The notes under the pieces are model-generated. The model had not been told where the DNA came from, did no database searches, and saw nothing but the letters and a program-made list of their open reading frames with translations. A stretch of DNA of 64,000 nt from Clostridium thermopalmarium DSM 5974 (GTDB lineage Bacteria > Bacillota > Clostridia > Clostridiales > Clostridiaceae): the NCBI RefSeq assembly GCF_002995795.1, contig NZ_PVXN01000053.1:248001-312000 (forward strand), given 5' to 3'. Each line of letters begins with the position of its first letter. Position 1 is the stretch's first letter. Of this stretch, positions 10,225 through 19,038 are shown piece after piece. The position numbers and the translations under genes are program-made.

Positions 10225-11793
10225 ATGAAAAAGATTATATGTGTGTGTTTAAGTATTATGATGTGTATAAGCTGTGGATGCGTACAAAAAAAAGTATACA
10301 GTCAAAATCAACGAGATTATATAGTATATAATATGGAAAGCCTTCCTGATGATTTATTAATGCTAAGCAGTAGAAGCATACGGCAGCAAGATCTAATCTT
10401 AGCTTTATTTGAAGGATTAGTATCTGTGGATTCAGAAGGCAACATTATTCCTGCTTTAGCTTCAGAATGGACAGTATCAAAAGATAAATTAACTTACACA
10501 TTTAAAATAAGGGAAAATGCTGCATGGAGTGATGGAAGCAAGATAACTGCTAAGGATTTTGTGGAGTTTTTTGCCAGAATATTAAGAGAAGAAAATAATA
10601 TTTATGCTAAGCAGCTTGAATGTATTTTTGGAGCTAAAGATTATGCAGATAAGAAAATAGATTTTAATGGAGTGGCAATTACAAATAAAAGTGATGAGGA
10701 ATTGGAAATAAGGCTTAATTATCCCTGTAGCTATTTTCTAGATATAATCAGTAATCCTGCACTATCATTAAAAGAGAATTTTTATAATTTAAGACAATGG
10801 AAAAAAGAATATAAGAAGATAAAATATTCTGGACCATTTATAATTGACAATATATATGAAAATGGAGAAGTTTCTCTTAAGAAAAACAATAAATATTGGG
10901 ATAAAGAAAATGTAAAAGCTTCAAAAATTCATATAAGAAGTGAAAAAAATGCTGCCTTTGCTTTAGCAAGCTATAAATATAATAATATTGATATTTTAAC
11001 CAATGTTCCTTTTAGGGAAATAGAGAATATAAATCAAAATGAAAAAATAGTTAAAGAATTTTATAGAGAAGGAATAAGCTTAAACTTTAACTTAGATAAA
11101 AATAAAATTGCATCTAATTCTAACTTTAGAAAGGCAGTAAAATATGCAATTAACAAAGAAGAAATTTTAGAGGAACTTAACACTGTTTTAGAAAAAGCAT
11201 CATTTTATATACCTTCAAATACTAAAGGAATGAATAGAACAGAAGATGAATTGGATATTAAAAAAAGTGCAAATGATATAAAAGATATGCTATATAACAG
11301 CGAATATGAAGGAGAAAATATAAGCTTAGTATATTGTAACAACAATGATGTTAATAAGAAAATAGCAGATCATATTGTTAAAAGTTTAAAAGATGTAGGA
11401 ATTAAGATTACGGCTAAAGGATATAGCCATCAGGAACTAAAAGAAATTACATATAATGGGGACTATGATATGTTCCTTACAAATTATATGGGAGATTACG
11501 ATTCTCCATATGCATTTTTAGAGAGATGGATTAGTAACTCATCTGAAAATATAAGTCAATATAAGAATTCTGAATTTGATAATAATGTATTAAGATCAAA
11601 AGTTATGGATAATAATGATGAAATGATAAAGGGATTCAAAGAAGCTGAGAAAATTTTAATGGAGGATGTGGTTTGTATACCAATTGGATTTTATAAAACT
11701 GTTTTATGCAAAAAAGCTTATATAAATGGTGTAGAAATAAATAAAAGGGGAAATATAATTTTAAAAAAGATATATGCTGAAAAATTAAAATAA
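10225..11793 (+). CDS. Oligopeptide ABC transporter substrate-binding lipoprotein
   Basis: Extracellular solute-binding protein family 5 (OppA/DppA type), 522 residues from ATG 10225. The signal peptide MKKIICVCLSIMMCISCGC ends in a lipobox with Cys near residue 17-19, so a lipid-anchored surface protein is expected. Family features include GLVSVDSEGNIIPALASEW, FKIRENAAWSDGS and the C-terminal domain with YDMFLTNYMGDYDSP. No permease or ATPase genes flank it, so it is an orphan binding protein that may serve a transporter elsewhere. The ribosome binding site is weak (GGTG). A TTG/ATG 15-24 bases upstream is possible. Confidence 0.85.
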   Translation: MKKIICVCLSIMMCISCGCVQKKVYSQNQRDYIVYNMESLPDDLLMLSSRSIRQQDLILALFEGLVSVDSEGNIIPALASEWTVSKDKLTYTFKIRENAAWSDGSKITAKDFVEFFARILREENNIYAKQLECIFGAKDYADKKIDFNGVAITNKSDEELEIRLNYPCSYFLDIISNPALSLKENFYNLRQWKKEYKKIKYSGPFIIDNIYENGEVSLKKNNKYWDKENVKASKIHIRSEKNAAFALASYKYNNIDILTNVPFREIENINQNEKIVKEFYREGISLNFNLDKNKIASNSNFRKAVKYAINKEEILEELNTVLEKASFYIPSNTKGMNRTEDELDIKKSANDIKDMLYNSEYEGENISLVYCNNNDVNKKIADHIVKSLKDVGIKITAKGYSHQELKEITYNGDYDMFLTNYMGDYDSPYAFLERWISNSSENISQYKNSEFDNNVLRSKVMDNNDEMIKGFKEAEKILMEDVVCIPIGFYKTVLCKKAYINGVEINKRGNIILKKIYAEKLK

Positions 11794-11813
11794 CCCCCTA
11801 TTTAGGGGGTTTT
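11792..11813. terminator. Bidirectional terminator between convergent genes
   Basis: AACCCCCT (11792-11799) pairs with AGGGGGTT (11804-11811), flanked by A-rich DNA on the left and T-rich on the right. It lies exactly where the binding-protein gene and the minus-strand gene meet, and overlaps both stop codons. Confidence 0.75.
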
Positions 11814-13178
11814 ACTCAAAGTGTAAAGTATTAAGAAAAATAAATTAAGATTTTTTCTACTATCAAAACTAGATTTTCTGGCTTTAAAGGTATGCTTTTC
11901 CTTATTATAAACTACATATTTAATAAATATAGGTGCGAATTCACTCATTTCAGGAGTTGGTATGGTAGGTAATTTAAAATATTGGTCATCTAGTAGATTT
12001 TCTGGTTTTGAGCTAAAGTCTTTATAATGTTCAACATCATCTAATGTAGGTATGTCAGGCCAGCTTAATACTATTCCAGAATCAATTAGTTGCGACTTAA
12101 ATACGTCTGTAATAATTTTTTCATCAACATCATCCTCTAGGTGGTATTGATAGATCATAGAAATTAAATATAGTACGATTTCATCACAGGAGAATTTTAT
12201 TTCTTTAGATTCTGTAGCTTTTATGAACATACACAAGTCTTTGTCATAATGGTTTTTTAAAATATCATTAATTTTGTTGCTTATTCTTTTAAATTTGAAC
12301 ATGTTTGTATGTTTAAAAAGAAAAGCTGAATTTAAGTACATTAGGCAAAGATACTGAATCTTATCGTCTGATAAGGAATTACTATATTCTTCATATAATA
12401 AATCAAATACATCTAAAATAAGAGGTTTAACATCCTCTATTTTTGAGTAGGTATAAAAAATATTTAGATTTAGACATAAATTGCACCTATCTTCAAAAGA
12501 GATATCGTAAATTTCATCTTTAAATTCCAAAAACATATTTAGAATATCTAAAGAGAAATTTTTATATGATTCTTTAGCTTCTCCTTCTAAGTAAGTGGAG
12601 CACTTATAAAAAGCATTCATGAGAAGAGCTTGTTCCCAGAACTTGAAACCTTTGTTCTTATCTTTGATTTTAAGCTTACCAATTAAAGGATCAGTACAAT
12701 CTTTTTTATCTACAAAAACTCCTTCTAAGTTTCTAAGATTAGAAGCATAAAATTCCAACTGTTTCTTAGCTAGTTCGACATATGCATTGCTTAAAGCATA
12801 CTTTTTTTTATCTATATCTTTGAACTTTTTATAGTAATCTGCAAGTTCTAAAAGAGCTAAGGTCATATATCCGTTGCTGGATATGTTAATATCTTTTTTA
12901 AAGTCATCTTCATCCCAATAAAGTTTATTATTCTTACTTTTTAATTTTGGATTAGCTTTCTTATATATACATAAAAGTGGAGAGTTTAGGTTTATTGTGC
13001 TAATATCTATGTTAGGTATGTTTTTTAGATTAGATTCTTTAGGATCTAAAATAATTCCACATTTTGAATTAAATACTAATTGTTTTATACTTTCCTTAGA
13101 TAAGTGGAATAATTGACTTTCCACTTGTTCTAAGCTAAGCTTATTCATTCGCAGAAAGGGTCCTATATATCTTAACAT
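11802..13178 (-). CDS. Conserved-looking hypothetical, predicted all-helical repeat protein
   Basis: A 458-residue protein read on the minus strand, with GGTGGTG just before its ATG (13176-13178). No signal peptide, membrane segment or catalytic motif is recognised. From about residue 100 the sequence is a run of amphipathic helix pairs (GYMTLALLELADYYKKF, ALSNAYVELAKKQLEFYA, FKFWEQALLMNAFYKCST, NLNIFYTYSKIED). This recalls the alpha/alpha toroid of six-hairpin glycosidases or a TPR-like solenoid. That is a structural impression, not an assignment. It is transcribed alone, convergent with the peptide-binding lipoprotein and divergent from the AIR-synthase-like gene. Confidence 0.75.
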   Translation of the reverse strand: MLRYIGPFLRMNKLSLEQVESQLFHLSKESIKQLVFNSKCGIILDPKESNLKNIPNIDISTINLNSPLLCIYKKANPKLKSKNNKLYWDEDDFKKDINISSNGYMTLALLELADYYKKFKDIDKKKYALSNAYVELAKKQLEFYASNLRNLEGVFVDKKDCTDPLIGKLKIKDKNKGFKFWEQALLMNAFYKCSTYLEGEAKESYKNFSLDILNMFLEFKDEIYDISFEDRCNLCLNLNIFYTYSKIEDVKPLILDVFDLLYEEYSNSLSDDKIQYLCLMYLNSAFLFKHTNMFKFKRISNKINDILKNHYDKDLCMFIKATESKEIKFSCDEIVLYLISMIYQYHLEDDVDEKIITDVFKSQLIDSGIVLSWPDIPTLDDVEHYKDFSSKPENLLDDQYFKLPTIPTPEMSEFAPIFIKYVVYNKEKHTFKARKSSFDSRKNLNLFFLILYTLSKTP

Positions 13179-13268
13179 ATCTACACCACCATAAATTAAT
13201 CCTTATATAAATAATATGAGAATGTATAATAAATGATGATAATTTTTTAAATTTAAGGGGAGATTTTC

Positions 13269-14252
13269 ATGAAGATAGGTAAACTTGATTGGAAAGATTT
13301 AAATGAAATAATATCCAATAATAAAGGTTCTTTAAGAAAAGATGTAAGAATAAGAAGCGGCATTGGAGAGGATTGCTGTGTTATAAATTTTGGAGAATAT
13401 GAATGTGTTATGTCAACAGATCCAATAACAGGGGCTGAAGGCAATATAGGAAAGCTTGCTGTACATATAAATTCTAATGATATAGCCTCTTGCGGGGTGG
13501 AACCTTTAGGTATACTTGTAACTATTTTAGTACCTCCTAAAACCGAATTAAAAGAGATTAAAAAAGTAATGGAAGAAATACATGAGGAGAGTAAAGTATT
13601 AAATATGGAAGTGTTAGGAGGGCATACTGAGGTTACGGATGCAGTAAATAGAATTGTAGTTTCGTGTACAACTATAGGCAAGACAAAATCGGGAAAGGCT
13701 GTATCAACTAGGGGAGCTCAAAAGGGAGATGATATAATTGTTACAAAGCAGTTATGCCTTGAAGGTACATATATTTTAGTTAATGACTACTATGACAAAA
13801 TAAAGAATATACTCACTAAAGAAGAGATAGATGAAGCTAAGAATTATATTAAAAAAATAAGTGTTGTTAAAGAAGGAAAAATAGCAGGACAATTTGGAGT
13901 TAACTCTATGCACGATATAACTGAAGGTGGTTTACTAGGGGCTTTGTGGGAAGTGGCAGAAGGAAGTAAGGTAGGATTTACCATATATAAAAATTTACTC
14001 CCAATTTCTAATATAACCAAAAAGATTTGTGAATTATTTTCTATTGATCCACTGAGGTTTATATCTTCAGGAAGTATGCTTATTACTTGTAAAAATGGTA
14101 GTGATTTAGTTAAAAGGTTAAAGGAAAATGGGGTAGATGCAGTCGTCATAGGGGAGATTACGGAAGAAGGTAAAGTTTTAGTAGAGAAGGATGAAAAAAA
14201 ATTAGTGTACCCACCAGAAAGTGATGAACTTTTCAAAGTATTAGAGTTATAA
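13269..14252 (+). CDS. AIR synthase/HypE-like protein
   Basis: A 327-residue member of the PurM/HypE/ThiL/SelD ATP-binding fold. Visible: GIGEDCCVI at the N-terminus, [19 protein letters not shown] (the dimer/ATP strand), [10 protein letters not shown] and the C-terminal [20 protein letters not shown]. The last two match HypE-type proteins best, but no hydrogenase-maturation genes are nearby and I do not see the HypE C-terminal PRxC modification motif (the protein ends LFKVLEL). It is therefore better called HypE-like with unknown substrate. AAGGGGAG precedes the ATG. It appears to lead an operon with rdgB and the phosphodiesterase gene. Confidence 0.85.
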   Translation: MKIGKLDWKDLNEIISNNKGSLRKDVRIRSGIGEDCCVINFGEYECVMSTDPITGAEGNIGKLAVHINSNDIASCGVEPLGILVTILVPPKTELKEIKKVMEEIHEESKVLNMEVLGGHTEVTDAVNRIVVSCTTIGKTKSGKAVSTRGAQKGDDIIVTKQLCLEGTYILVNDYYDKIKNILTKEEIDEAKNYIKKISVVKEGKIAGQFGVNSMHDITEGGLLGALWEVAEGSKVGFTIYKNLLPISNITKKICELFSIDPLRFISSGSMLITCKNGSDLVKRLKENGVDAVVIGEITEEGKVLVEKDEKKLVYPPESDELFKVLEL

Positions 14253-14287
14253 TAAATTTAAAACAAGTTCAGGGGGATGAAGAGTAT

Positions 14288-14884
14288 ATGAGAAAACTTA
14301 TTGTAGCAAGTAATAATGAACATAAGATAAAAGAAATTAAACAGATATTAAGGGAATTTCCCCTAGAAGTGCTTTCATTAAAAGAAGCGAGGATTAATAT
14401 AGATGTTGAAGAAAATGGAACAACATTTATGGAAAATGCACATATAAAAGCAAGTGAGATATATAAAGTTGTAGAGAATTCTATGGTATTGGCAGACGAT
14501 TCGGGGTTAGCTGTTGATATTTTAAATGGGGAACCTGGAGTATATTCTGCCCGCTATAGTGGGGAACATGGAAATGATAAAAAGAATAATGAGAAGTTGC
14601 TTTCAAAATTAAAGGGCGTAGAATTTAGCAAGAGGAGCGGTAAATTTATCTGTGCTATGGAATTAATTATAGATAAGGACAAAATTATAAATGTACAAGG
14701 TGAGATAAAAGGATATATAACTGAAAAGGAAAAAGGAGATAATGGTTTTGGATATGATCCATTATTTTATGTCCCAGAGTTTAATAAGACTATGGCTGAG
14801 ATGAGTGAGGAAGAAAAAAATTCTATAAGTCATAGAGCAAGAGCACTTGAAAAGCTAAAGGAAGAGTTGAAGAAATATCTATAG
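14288..14884 (+). CDS. rdgB: XTP/dITP diphosphatase (HAM1/RdgB)
   Basis: Hydrolyses non-canonical purine triphosphates (dITP, XTP) to monophosphates, keeping them out of DNA. The 198-residue protein shows [14 protein letters not shown] (substrate loop), [14 protein letters not shown], the metal site [19 protein letters not shown], and FGYDPLF plus SHRARAL near the C-terminus. Length is typical. It starts 35 bases after the HypE-like gene and is followed after 11 bases by a phosphodiesterase, a pairing common in Firmicutes. Confidence 0.95.
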   Translation: MRKLIVASNNEHKIKEIKQILREFPLEVLSLKEARINIDVEENGTTFMENAHIKASEIYKVVENSMVLADDSGLAVDILNGEPGVYSARYSGEHGNDKKNNEKLLSKLKGVEFSKRSGKFICAMELIIDKDKIINVQGEIKGYITEKEKGDNGFGYDPLFYVPEFNKTMAEMSEEEKNSISHRARALEKLKEELKKYL

Positions 14885-14895
14885 GAGGTGTTATC

Positions 14896-15366
14896 ATGTT
14901 GATAGCTGTAGTTAGTGATACCCATAGGAATAGTACAATAATAAAGAAAGTCGGTAATATTGTAGAAAAGGCAGATATATTAATACATTTAGGTGATAAC
15001 GTAGCAGATATAGATGAACTGAAAGAAATATATAAAAATAAAATCATAAGTGTGAGAGGAAACTGTGATTTTACTACAAGATCTCCTATTGAAAAAGTAG
15101 AGAATATTAATGGATTCAGAGTTTTAGTGACTCATGGACATAAATATGATGTAAAAAGTGGCATATGGCATCTAAAAGATAGGGCAAAGGAAGTGAGAGC
15201 AGATATAGCTTTATTTGGTCACACTCATATTTCGGAAATAAATTTTGAAGATGGTATATGGATTATAAACCCAGGCAGTGCTTCCTTACCAAGAGATGGA
15301 CAAAGAAGCATTGCTTTTATAGAGATAGAAGATACAGAAATACGACCATCCATATATTTAATATAA
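14896..15366 (+). CDS. YfcE/MJ0936-type metallophosphodiesterase
   Basis: A 156-residue calcineurin-like phosphoesterase. All metal-binding blocks are present: VVSDTHRN (D-x-H), HLGDN (GD), VRGNCD (GNCD), THGHKYDV and LFGHTHIS (GHTH). GGAGGTG precedes ATG 14896. The family hydrolyses phosphodiesters in vitro with a poorly known physiological substrate. It closes the rdgB operon; I see no strong hairpin between its stop and the tRNA promoter at 15395. Confidence 0.92.
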   Translation: MLIAVVSDTHRNSTIIKKVGNIVEKADILIHLGDNVADIDELKEIYKNKIISVRGNCDFTTRSPIEKVENINGFRVLVTHGHKYDVKSGIWHLKDRAKEVRADIALFGHTHISEINFEDGIWIINPGSASLPRDGQRSIAFIEIEDTEIRPSIYLI

Positions 15367-15394
15367 ATTAATATAAAAAAGTTAAAAAAAAGTA

Positions 15395-15423
15395 TTGACT
15401 GGGATTTAAATATAGTGTAGAAT
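15395..15423 (+). promoter_or_regulatory. Promoter of the tRNA operon
   Basis: TTGACT (15395-15400) and TAGAAT (15418-15423) are separated by exactly 17 bases. It lies 67 bases upstream of the first tRNA. The leader between them (15430-15480) holds a short hairpin GTAGT-TAAA-ACTAC but no gene. Confidence 0.75.
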
Positions 15424-15489
15424 AATCAATGTCGCCAAGGCAAGTAGTTAAAACTACAAAGCTTAATCGACAGATTACAAGTAAATTTT

Positions 15490-15565
15490 CGGGGTATAGC
15501 GCAGATGGTAGCGCGCGTGGTTTGGGACCATGAGGCCGCGGGTTCGAGCCCTGCTACCCCGACCA
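15490..15565 (+). tRNA. tRNA-Pro (anticodon TGG)
   Basis: Cloverleaf closes with CGGGGTA/TACCCCG; anticodon loop TTTGGGA reads TGG; T arm GTTCGAG and encoded CCA (15563-15565). First gene of a ten-tRNA cluster. Confidence 0.97.
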
Positions 15566-15571
15566 AAATGA

Positions 15572-15646
15572 GCGGGAGTGGCTCAGTGGTAGAGCGTCAC
15601 CTTGCCAAGGTGAACGTCGCGAGTTCGAATCTCGTCTTCCGCTCCA
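15572..15646 (+). tRNA. tRNA-Gly (anticodon GCC)
   Basis: Acceptor GCGGGAG with CTTCCGC, anticodon GCC within ACCTTGCCAAGGT, encoded CCA. Six bases after tRNA-Pro. Confidence 0.97.
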
Positions 15647-15652
15647 GAATGT

Positions 15653-15726
15653 GCGGGTATGGTTCAATGGTAGAACGTCAGCCTTCCAAGCTGAACACAG
15701 GGGTTCGATTCCCCTTACCCGCTCCA
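15653..15726 (+). tRNA. tRNA-Gly (anticodon TCC), copy 1
   Basis: Acceptor GCGGGTA/TACCCGC, anticodon TCC in GCCTTCCAAGC, encoded CCA. Identical over its full 74 bases to the copy at 16173-16246. Confidence 0.97.
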
Positions 15727-15731
15727 AATAT

Positions 15732-15808
<77 letters not shown>

Positions 15809-15813
15809 AATAT

Positions 15814-15889
15814 GCGCCATTAGCTCAGTTGGTAGAGCAACTGACTCTTAATCAGTGGGCCCTGGGTTCGAGTCCCCGATGGCGCACCA
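15814..15889 (+). tRNA. tRNA-Lys (anticodon CTT)
   Basis: Acceptor GCGCCAT/ATGGCGC, anticodon loop CTCTTAA reads CTT, encoded CCA. Decodes AAG, complementing the TTT tRNA further along the cluster. Confidence 0.96.
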
Positions 15890-15904
15890 AAATGGAATGT
15901 TTAT

Positions 15905-15981
15905 GGTGGACGTAGTTCAGTTGGTAGAGCGCCAGATTGTGGTTCTGGTTGTCGAGGGTTCGAGTCCCTTCGTTCACCCCA
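15905..15981 (+). tRNA. tRNA-His (anticodon GTG)
   Basis: Includes the genome-encoded G(-1) at 15905 that pairs with C73 at 15978, the identity element of tRNA-His. Anticodon GTG in CAGATTGTGGTTCTG, encoded CCA. Confidence 0.96.
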
Positions 15982-15990
15982 TTAAAAAAT

Positions 15991-16065
15991 TGGGATGTCG
16001 CCAAGCGGTAAGGCATAGCACTTTGACTGCTACATGCGTAGGTTCGAATCCTGCCATCCCAGCCA
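15991..16065 (+). tRNA. tRNA-Gln (anticodon TTG)
   Basis: Acceptor TGGGATG/CATCCCA, anticodon TTG in AGCACTTTGACTGCT, encoded CCA. In an organism with GatCAB this tRNA is expected to be charged by the indirect amidation route. Confidence 0.96.
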
Positions 16066-16069
16066 TTAT

Positions 16070-16145
16070 GATCCACTAGCTCAGTCGGTAGAGCACTTGA
16101 CTTTTAATCAAGTTGTCCGGGGTTCGATTCCCCGGTGGATCACCA
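16070..16145 (+). tRNA. tRNA-Lys (anticodon TTT)
   Basis: Acceptor GATCCAC/GTGGATC, anticodon loop CTTTTAA reads TTT, encoded CCA. Confidence 0.96.
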
Positions 16146-16172
16146 TTAATTTAATAAATATTTATTACTTAT

Positions 16173-16246
16173 GCGGGTATGGTTCAATGGTAGAACGTCA
16201 GCCTTCCAAGCTGAACACAGGGGTTCGATTCCCCTTACCCGCTCCA
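16173..16246 (+). tRNA. tRNA-Gly (anticodon TCC), copy 2
   Basis: Exact duplicate of the gene at 15653-15726 with different flanks, so a recent duplication within the cluster or strong gene conversion is likely. Confidence 0.97.
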
Positions 16247-16258
16247 TTTATATTTTTT

Positions 16259-16335
16259 GCATCCATAGCTCAGCTGGATAGAGTTACGGACTTCGAATCC
16301 GGAGGTCGCAGGTTCGAATCCTGTTGGGTGCACCA
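16259..16335 (+). tRNA. tRNA-Arg (anticodon TCG)
   Basis: Acceptor GCATCCA/TGGGTGC with one T-G pair; anticodon loop CTTCGAA reads TCG; encoded CCA. The top pair of the anticodon stem (A-G) is mismatched, otherwise a normal cloverleaf. Last gene of the cluster. Confidence 0.93.
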
Positions 16336-16340
16336 ATTAT

Positions 16341-16374
16341 AAGGTTTTCCTAAGTTTAGGAAAGCCTTTTTTTA
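16341..16374 (+). terminator. Intrinsic terminator of the tRNA operon
   Basis: AAGGTTTTCCTA (16341-16352) pairs with TAGGAAAGCCTT (16357-16368), including one wobble pair, followed by seven or more T residues. Confidence 0.85.
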
Positions 16375-16684
16375 TTAAATGTGACATAGCTTGTGTTGTG
16401 TTAAAAAATTGAAGATGTAACTTTAAAGCTTTTCTCATAATTCTATCCCATCTAAAGTTCAAGTATCGTTCTTAAAAACACTTTTCTTAAATCTTTTTAG
16501 TTATTTTAGATATTCCTTGTTTTTGCATCAATCATTTACTAAAAATAACAAAGGATTGGTTAATGAATTAACAAAGTATTCTTTATGAACATAATATTTT
16601 TTTAATATTCAAAATATTTAAACAATCAATATTTTATATTATTATTTATTTGCAATAAGGAATTATTAATTTCTATATAAAAAT
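16375..16684. promoter_or_regulatory. Regulatory gap upstream of the malic enzyme gene
   Basis: About 310 bases without a gene. Two 13-base near-identical direct repeats, ATAACAAAGGATT (16545-16557) and TTAACAAAGTATT (16568-16580), start 23 bases apart, about two helical turns. They are candidate sites for the response regulator encoded downstream. No -35/-10 pair stands out in the A+T-rich DNA after them. Confidence 0.3.
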
Positions 16685-16701
16685 AAATCGGAGGGGTTTG
16701 A

Positions 16702-17874
16702 ATGAATTATTTTGAAGAAAGTTTAAAGCTTCATGAAAAAAATGCAGGTAAGGTAAGTGTAGTATCAAAAGTAAAGGTACAGACAAAAGACGATTTAAGT
16801 CTTGCCTACACTCCTGGAGTGGCAGAACCTTGCAGAAGAATTTACGAAATAGAAGAAAATGTATACAAATACACTTCAAAAGGAAACATGGTAGCCGTAG
16901 TTACAGATGGTTCAGCGGTGCTAGGACTAGGAAATATAGGCGCAAAAGCTGCATTACCTGTTATGGAAGGAAAGTCTATTTTGTTCAAAGAATTTGCAGA
17001 CGTTGATGCATTTCCTATATGTTTAGATACTCAGGATGTTAATGAAATCGTTATGACTGTTAAACTTATAGCCCCAAGTTTTGGTGGAATTAATCTAGAA
17101 GATATTGGAGCTCCAAGATGCTTCGAAATTGAAGAAAGGTTAAGGAAAGAGCTTGATATACCTGTATTTCACGATGACCAACATGGAACTGCAATAGTTG
17201 TTCTTGCAGGAATAATAAATGCTTTAAAAGTTGTTAATAAAAAAATACAAGATATAAAGGTTGTCGTAAATGGTGCAGGAGCTGCAGGAACTGCTATAGC
17301 CAAATTATTACTTGCCTCAGGAGTAAAGAATCTAATTGTATGTGATAAAGTTGGTATTCTTTACAGAGGAATAGAAAATGTGGATGAAACTAAAAAAGAA
17401 CTTGCAAAGGCAACTAATCCAGATAATATTAGGGGAACTTTAGCTGATGCATTAGTAGGTGCGGATGTGTTTATAGGAGTTTCAGTACCTGGAATAGTAA
17501 ATCGAGATATGGTGAGATCAATGAATAAAGATGCTATATTATTTGCTATGGCAAATCCGATTCCAGAAATAATGCCAGATGAAGCAAAAGAAGCAGGGGC
17601 AAGAGTAATAGGTACTGGACGCTCAGATTTTCCTAACCAAGTTAATAATGTATTAGCATTCCCAGGAGTATTTAGAGGTGCTATGGATGTTAGGGCAAGA
17701 GAAATTAATGAAGAAATGAAAATAGCGGCAGCTTATGCTATAGCTTCTATGATAAAAAATGAAAACTTAAATGAGAATAATGTAATTCCTAATGCGCTAG
17801 ATAGAAATGTAGCTGTTAATGTTGCTGAAGCTGTAAAAAAAGCAGCAAGAAAAAGCGGAGTAGCAAGAATATAA
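16702..17874 (+). CDS. Malic enzyme (oxaloacetate-decarboxylating, NAD-type)
   Basis: Oxidatively decarboxylates malate to pyruvate and CO2. The 390-residue protein belongs to the short bacterial malic enzymes without a phosphotransacetylase tail. Motifs: YTPGVAEPCR, VTDGSAVLGLGNIG, the acid/metal block FHDDQHGTAIV, the dinucleotide fold VNGAGAAGTAIAKLL, FAMANPIPEIMP and GRSDFPNQVNNVLAFPG. GGAGGGG precedes ATG 16702. The next genes are a permease and a CitA/CitB-type sensor pair, so uptake and fermentation of malate or a related C4 acid is the likely role. Confidence 0.95.
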   Translation: MNYFEESLKLHEKNAGKVSVVSKVKVQTKDDLSLAYTPGVAEPCRRIYEIEENVYKYTSKGNMVAVVTDGSAVLGLGNIGAKAALPVMEGKSILFKEFADVDAFPICLDTQDVNEIVMTVKLIAPSFGGINLEDIGAPRCFEIEERLRKELDIPVFHDDQHGTAIVVLAGIINALKVVNKKIQDIKVVVNGAGAAGTAIAKLLLASGVKNLIVCDKVGILYRGIENVDETKKELAKATNPDNIRGTLADALVGADVFIGVSVPGIVNRDMVRSMNKDAILFAMANPIPEIMPDEAKEAGARVIGTGRSDFPNQVNNVLAFPGVFRGAMDVRAREINEEMKIAAAYAIASMIKNENLNENNVIPNALDRNVAVNVAEAVKKAARKSGVARI

Positions 17875-17943
17875 AAACAATAAAGTTATCTATTTAACGA
17901 TGACCAAATTTAATATATGACTAAAATAAATGGAGGGATATAA

Positions 17944-18921
17944 ATGCAAATTCCAATTAAGAAAACAATCGATAAAATTCCAGGTGGTATGATGATTGTT
18001 CCGCTTTTCTTAGGAGTTTTAGTTAATACATTTTTTCCACAATTTTTACAAATTGGTGGTTTTACAACAGCATTATTCGGCCCAAAAGCATCAACAACTA
18101 TTTTAGCTTGTTTTATGTTCTTAATTGGTTCACAAATTAATTTTAAATTAGCACCAAAGGCACTAAAAAAGGGTGCAATATTAATAGCAGGAAAGTTTAT
18201 TGTAGGTGCTGGTATTGGTATATTTGTTGGAAAAGCTTTTGGGTATGGTGGAGTATTGGGTTTATCGCCATTAGCTATTATAGCTGCATTAACAAATTCT
18301 AATGGTGGGTTATATGCATCACTCGCTTCAGAGTATGGAGATGAGACAGATGTAGGTGCTTATGCTTTATTCTCTTTAAAAGATGGTCCATTTTTTACAT
18401 TAGTCGCATTAGGTGCATCAGGACTTGCACAAGTTCCTATTAAGTCACTTATTGCAGTTATAATTCCAATAGCAGTAGGAATGATTTTAGGAAATATTGA
18501 TTCTGATATGAGGACTTTTCTTGGAAGTAGTAAGTTATTGTTAATTCCATTTTTCTCATTTCCATTAGGTGCAGGAATGGATCTTAGAACTATTATAAAT
18601 GCCGGAGGACCTGGTATATTATTAGGTGTAATATCTGTATTTACAGGAATAGGACCATATATTCTTCTTAAATTATTTAAAGAAGAGCCAAGAATTGGAT
18701 TAGGAACAGGATCAACTGCCGGAAATGCTGTAGCTACACCAGGCGTTGTTGCAGCATTAGACCCAGCATTTGCTGCCATAGCATCAAGAGCTACTGCTCA
18801 AGTTGCAGCAGCATGTGTAGTATCTGCATTGATTTGTCCATTTATTGTTTCTTATGCATTTAAATTTAAAGATAACAAAACGAAAAAGCTATTACATCAT
18901 AAAAATGATTGTAAATTTTAA
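17944..18921 (+). CDS. KdgT-family permease (2-keto-3-deoxygluconate type)
   Basis: A 325-residue, roughly ten-segment membrane protein of the KdgT family. Recognisable: IPGGMMIVPLFLGVLVNTFF at the N-terminus, LAIIAALTNSNGGLYASLAS, FPLGAGMDLRTIINAGGPG and GSTAGNAVATPGVVAALDP. The named substrate of the family is 2-keto-3-deoxygluconate with protons. Here it lies 69 bases after malic enzyme and ahead of a C4-acid/citrate-type sensor, with no KDG kinase or aldolase beside it, so malate or another organic acid is a plausible substrate. That reassignment is inference from context. Confidence 0.9.
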   Translation: MQIPIKKTIDKIPGGMMIVPLFLGVLVNTFFPQFLQIGGFTTALFGPKASTTILACFMFLIGSQINFKLAPKALKKGAILIAGKFIVGAGIGIFVGKAFGYGGVLGLSPLAIIAALTNSNGGLYASLASEYGDETDVGAYALFSLKDGPFFTLVALGASGLAQVPIKSLIAVIIPIAVGMILGNIDSDMRTFLGSSKLLLIPFFSFPLGAGMDLRTIINAGGPGILLGVISVFTGIGPYILLKLFKEEPRIGLGTGSTAGNAVATPGVVAALDPAFAAIASRATAQVAAACVVSALICPFIVSYAFKFKDNKTKKLLHHKNDCKF

Positions 18922-18939
18922 TATAATATGAAAAATTGA

Positions 18940-19013
18940 AGCCATAGTTTCAAATCACCGGGTGATATAAATTGAAAATAAAGGCAGTACACAGGAGGGT
19001 TGAGACTATGGTT
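18940..19013 (+). other. Candidate RNA hairpin structure ahead of the sensor kinase gene
   Basis: AGCCATAGTTTCAA (18940-18953) can pair with TTGAGACTATGGTT (19000-19013) over 14 positions, two of them G-U, which points to RNA-level rather than DNA-level symmetry. A small nested stem (ATCA/TGAT at 18954-18966) and a GGAGGG lie inside. The right arm contains an ATG with a nine-codon ORF (19008-19037). Matches no riboswitch consensus I know. Confidence 0.35.
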
Positions 19014-19038
19014 AAAAATAATAAGTGTTGCATTTAGT

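Noticed and set aside
18940-19013. Cyclic-di-GMP (GEMM) or other known riboswitch
   Set aside because: The stem closes correctly, but conserved GEMM junction and tetraloop features are absent.
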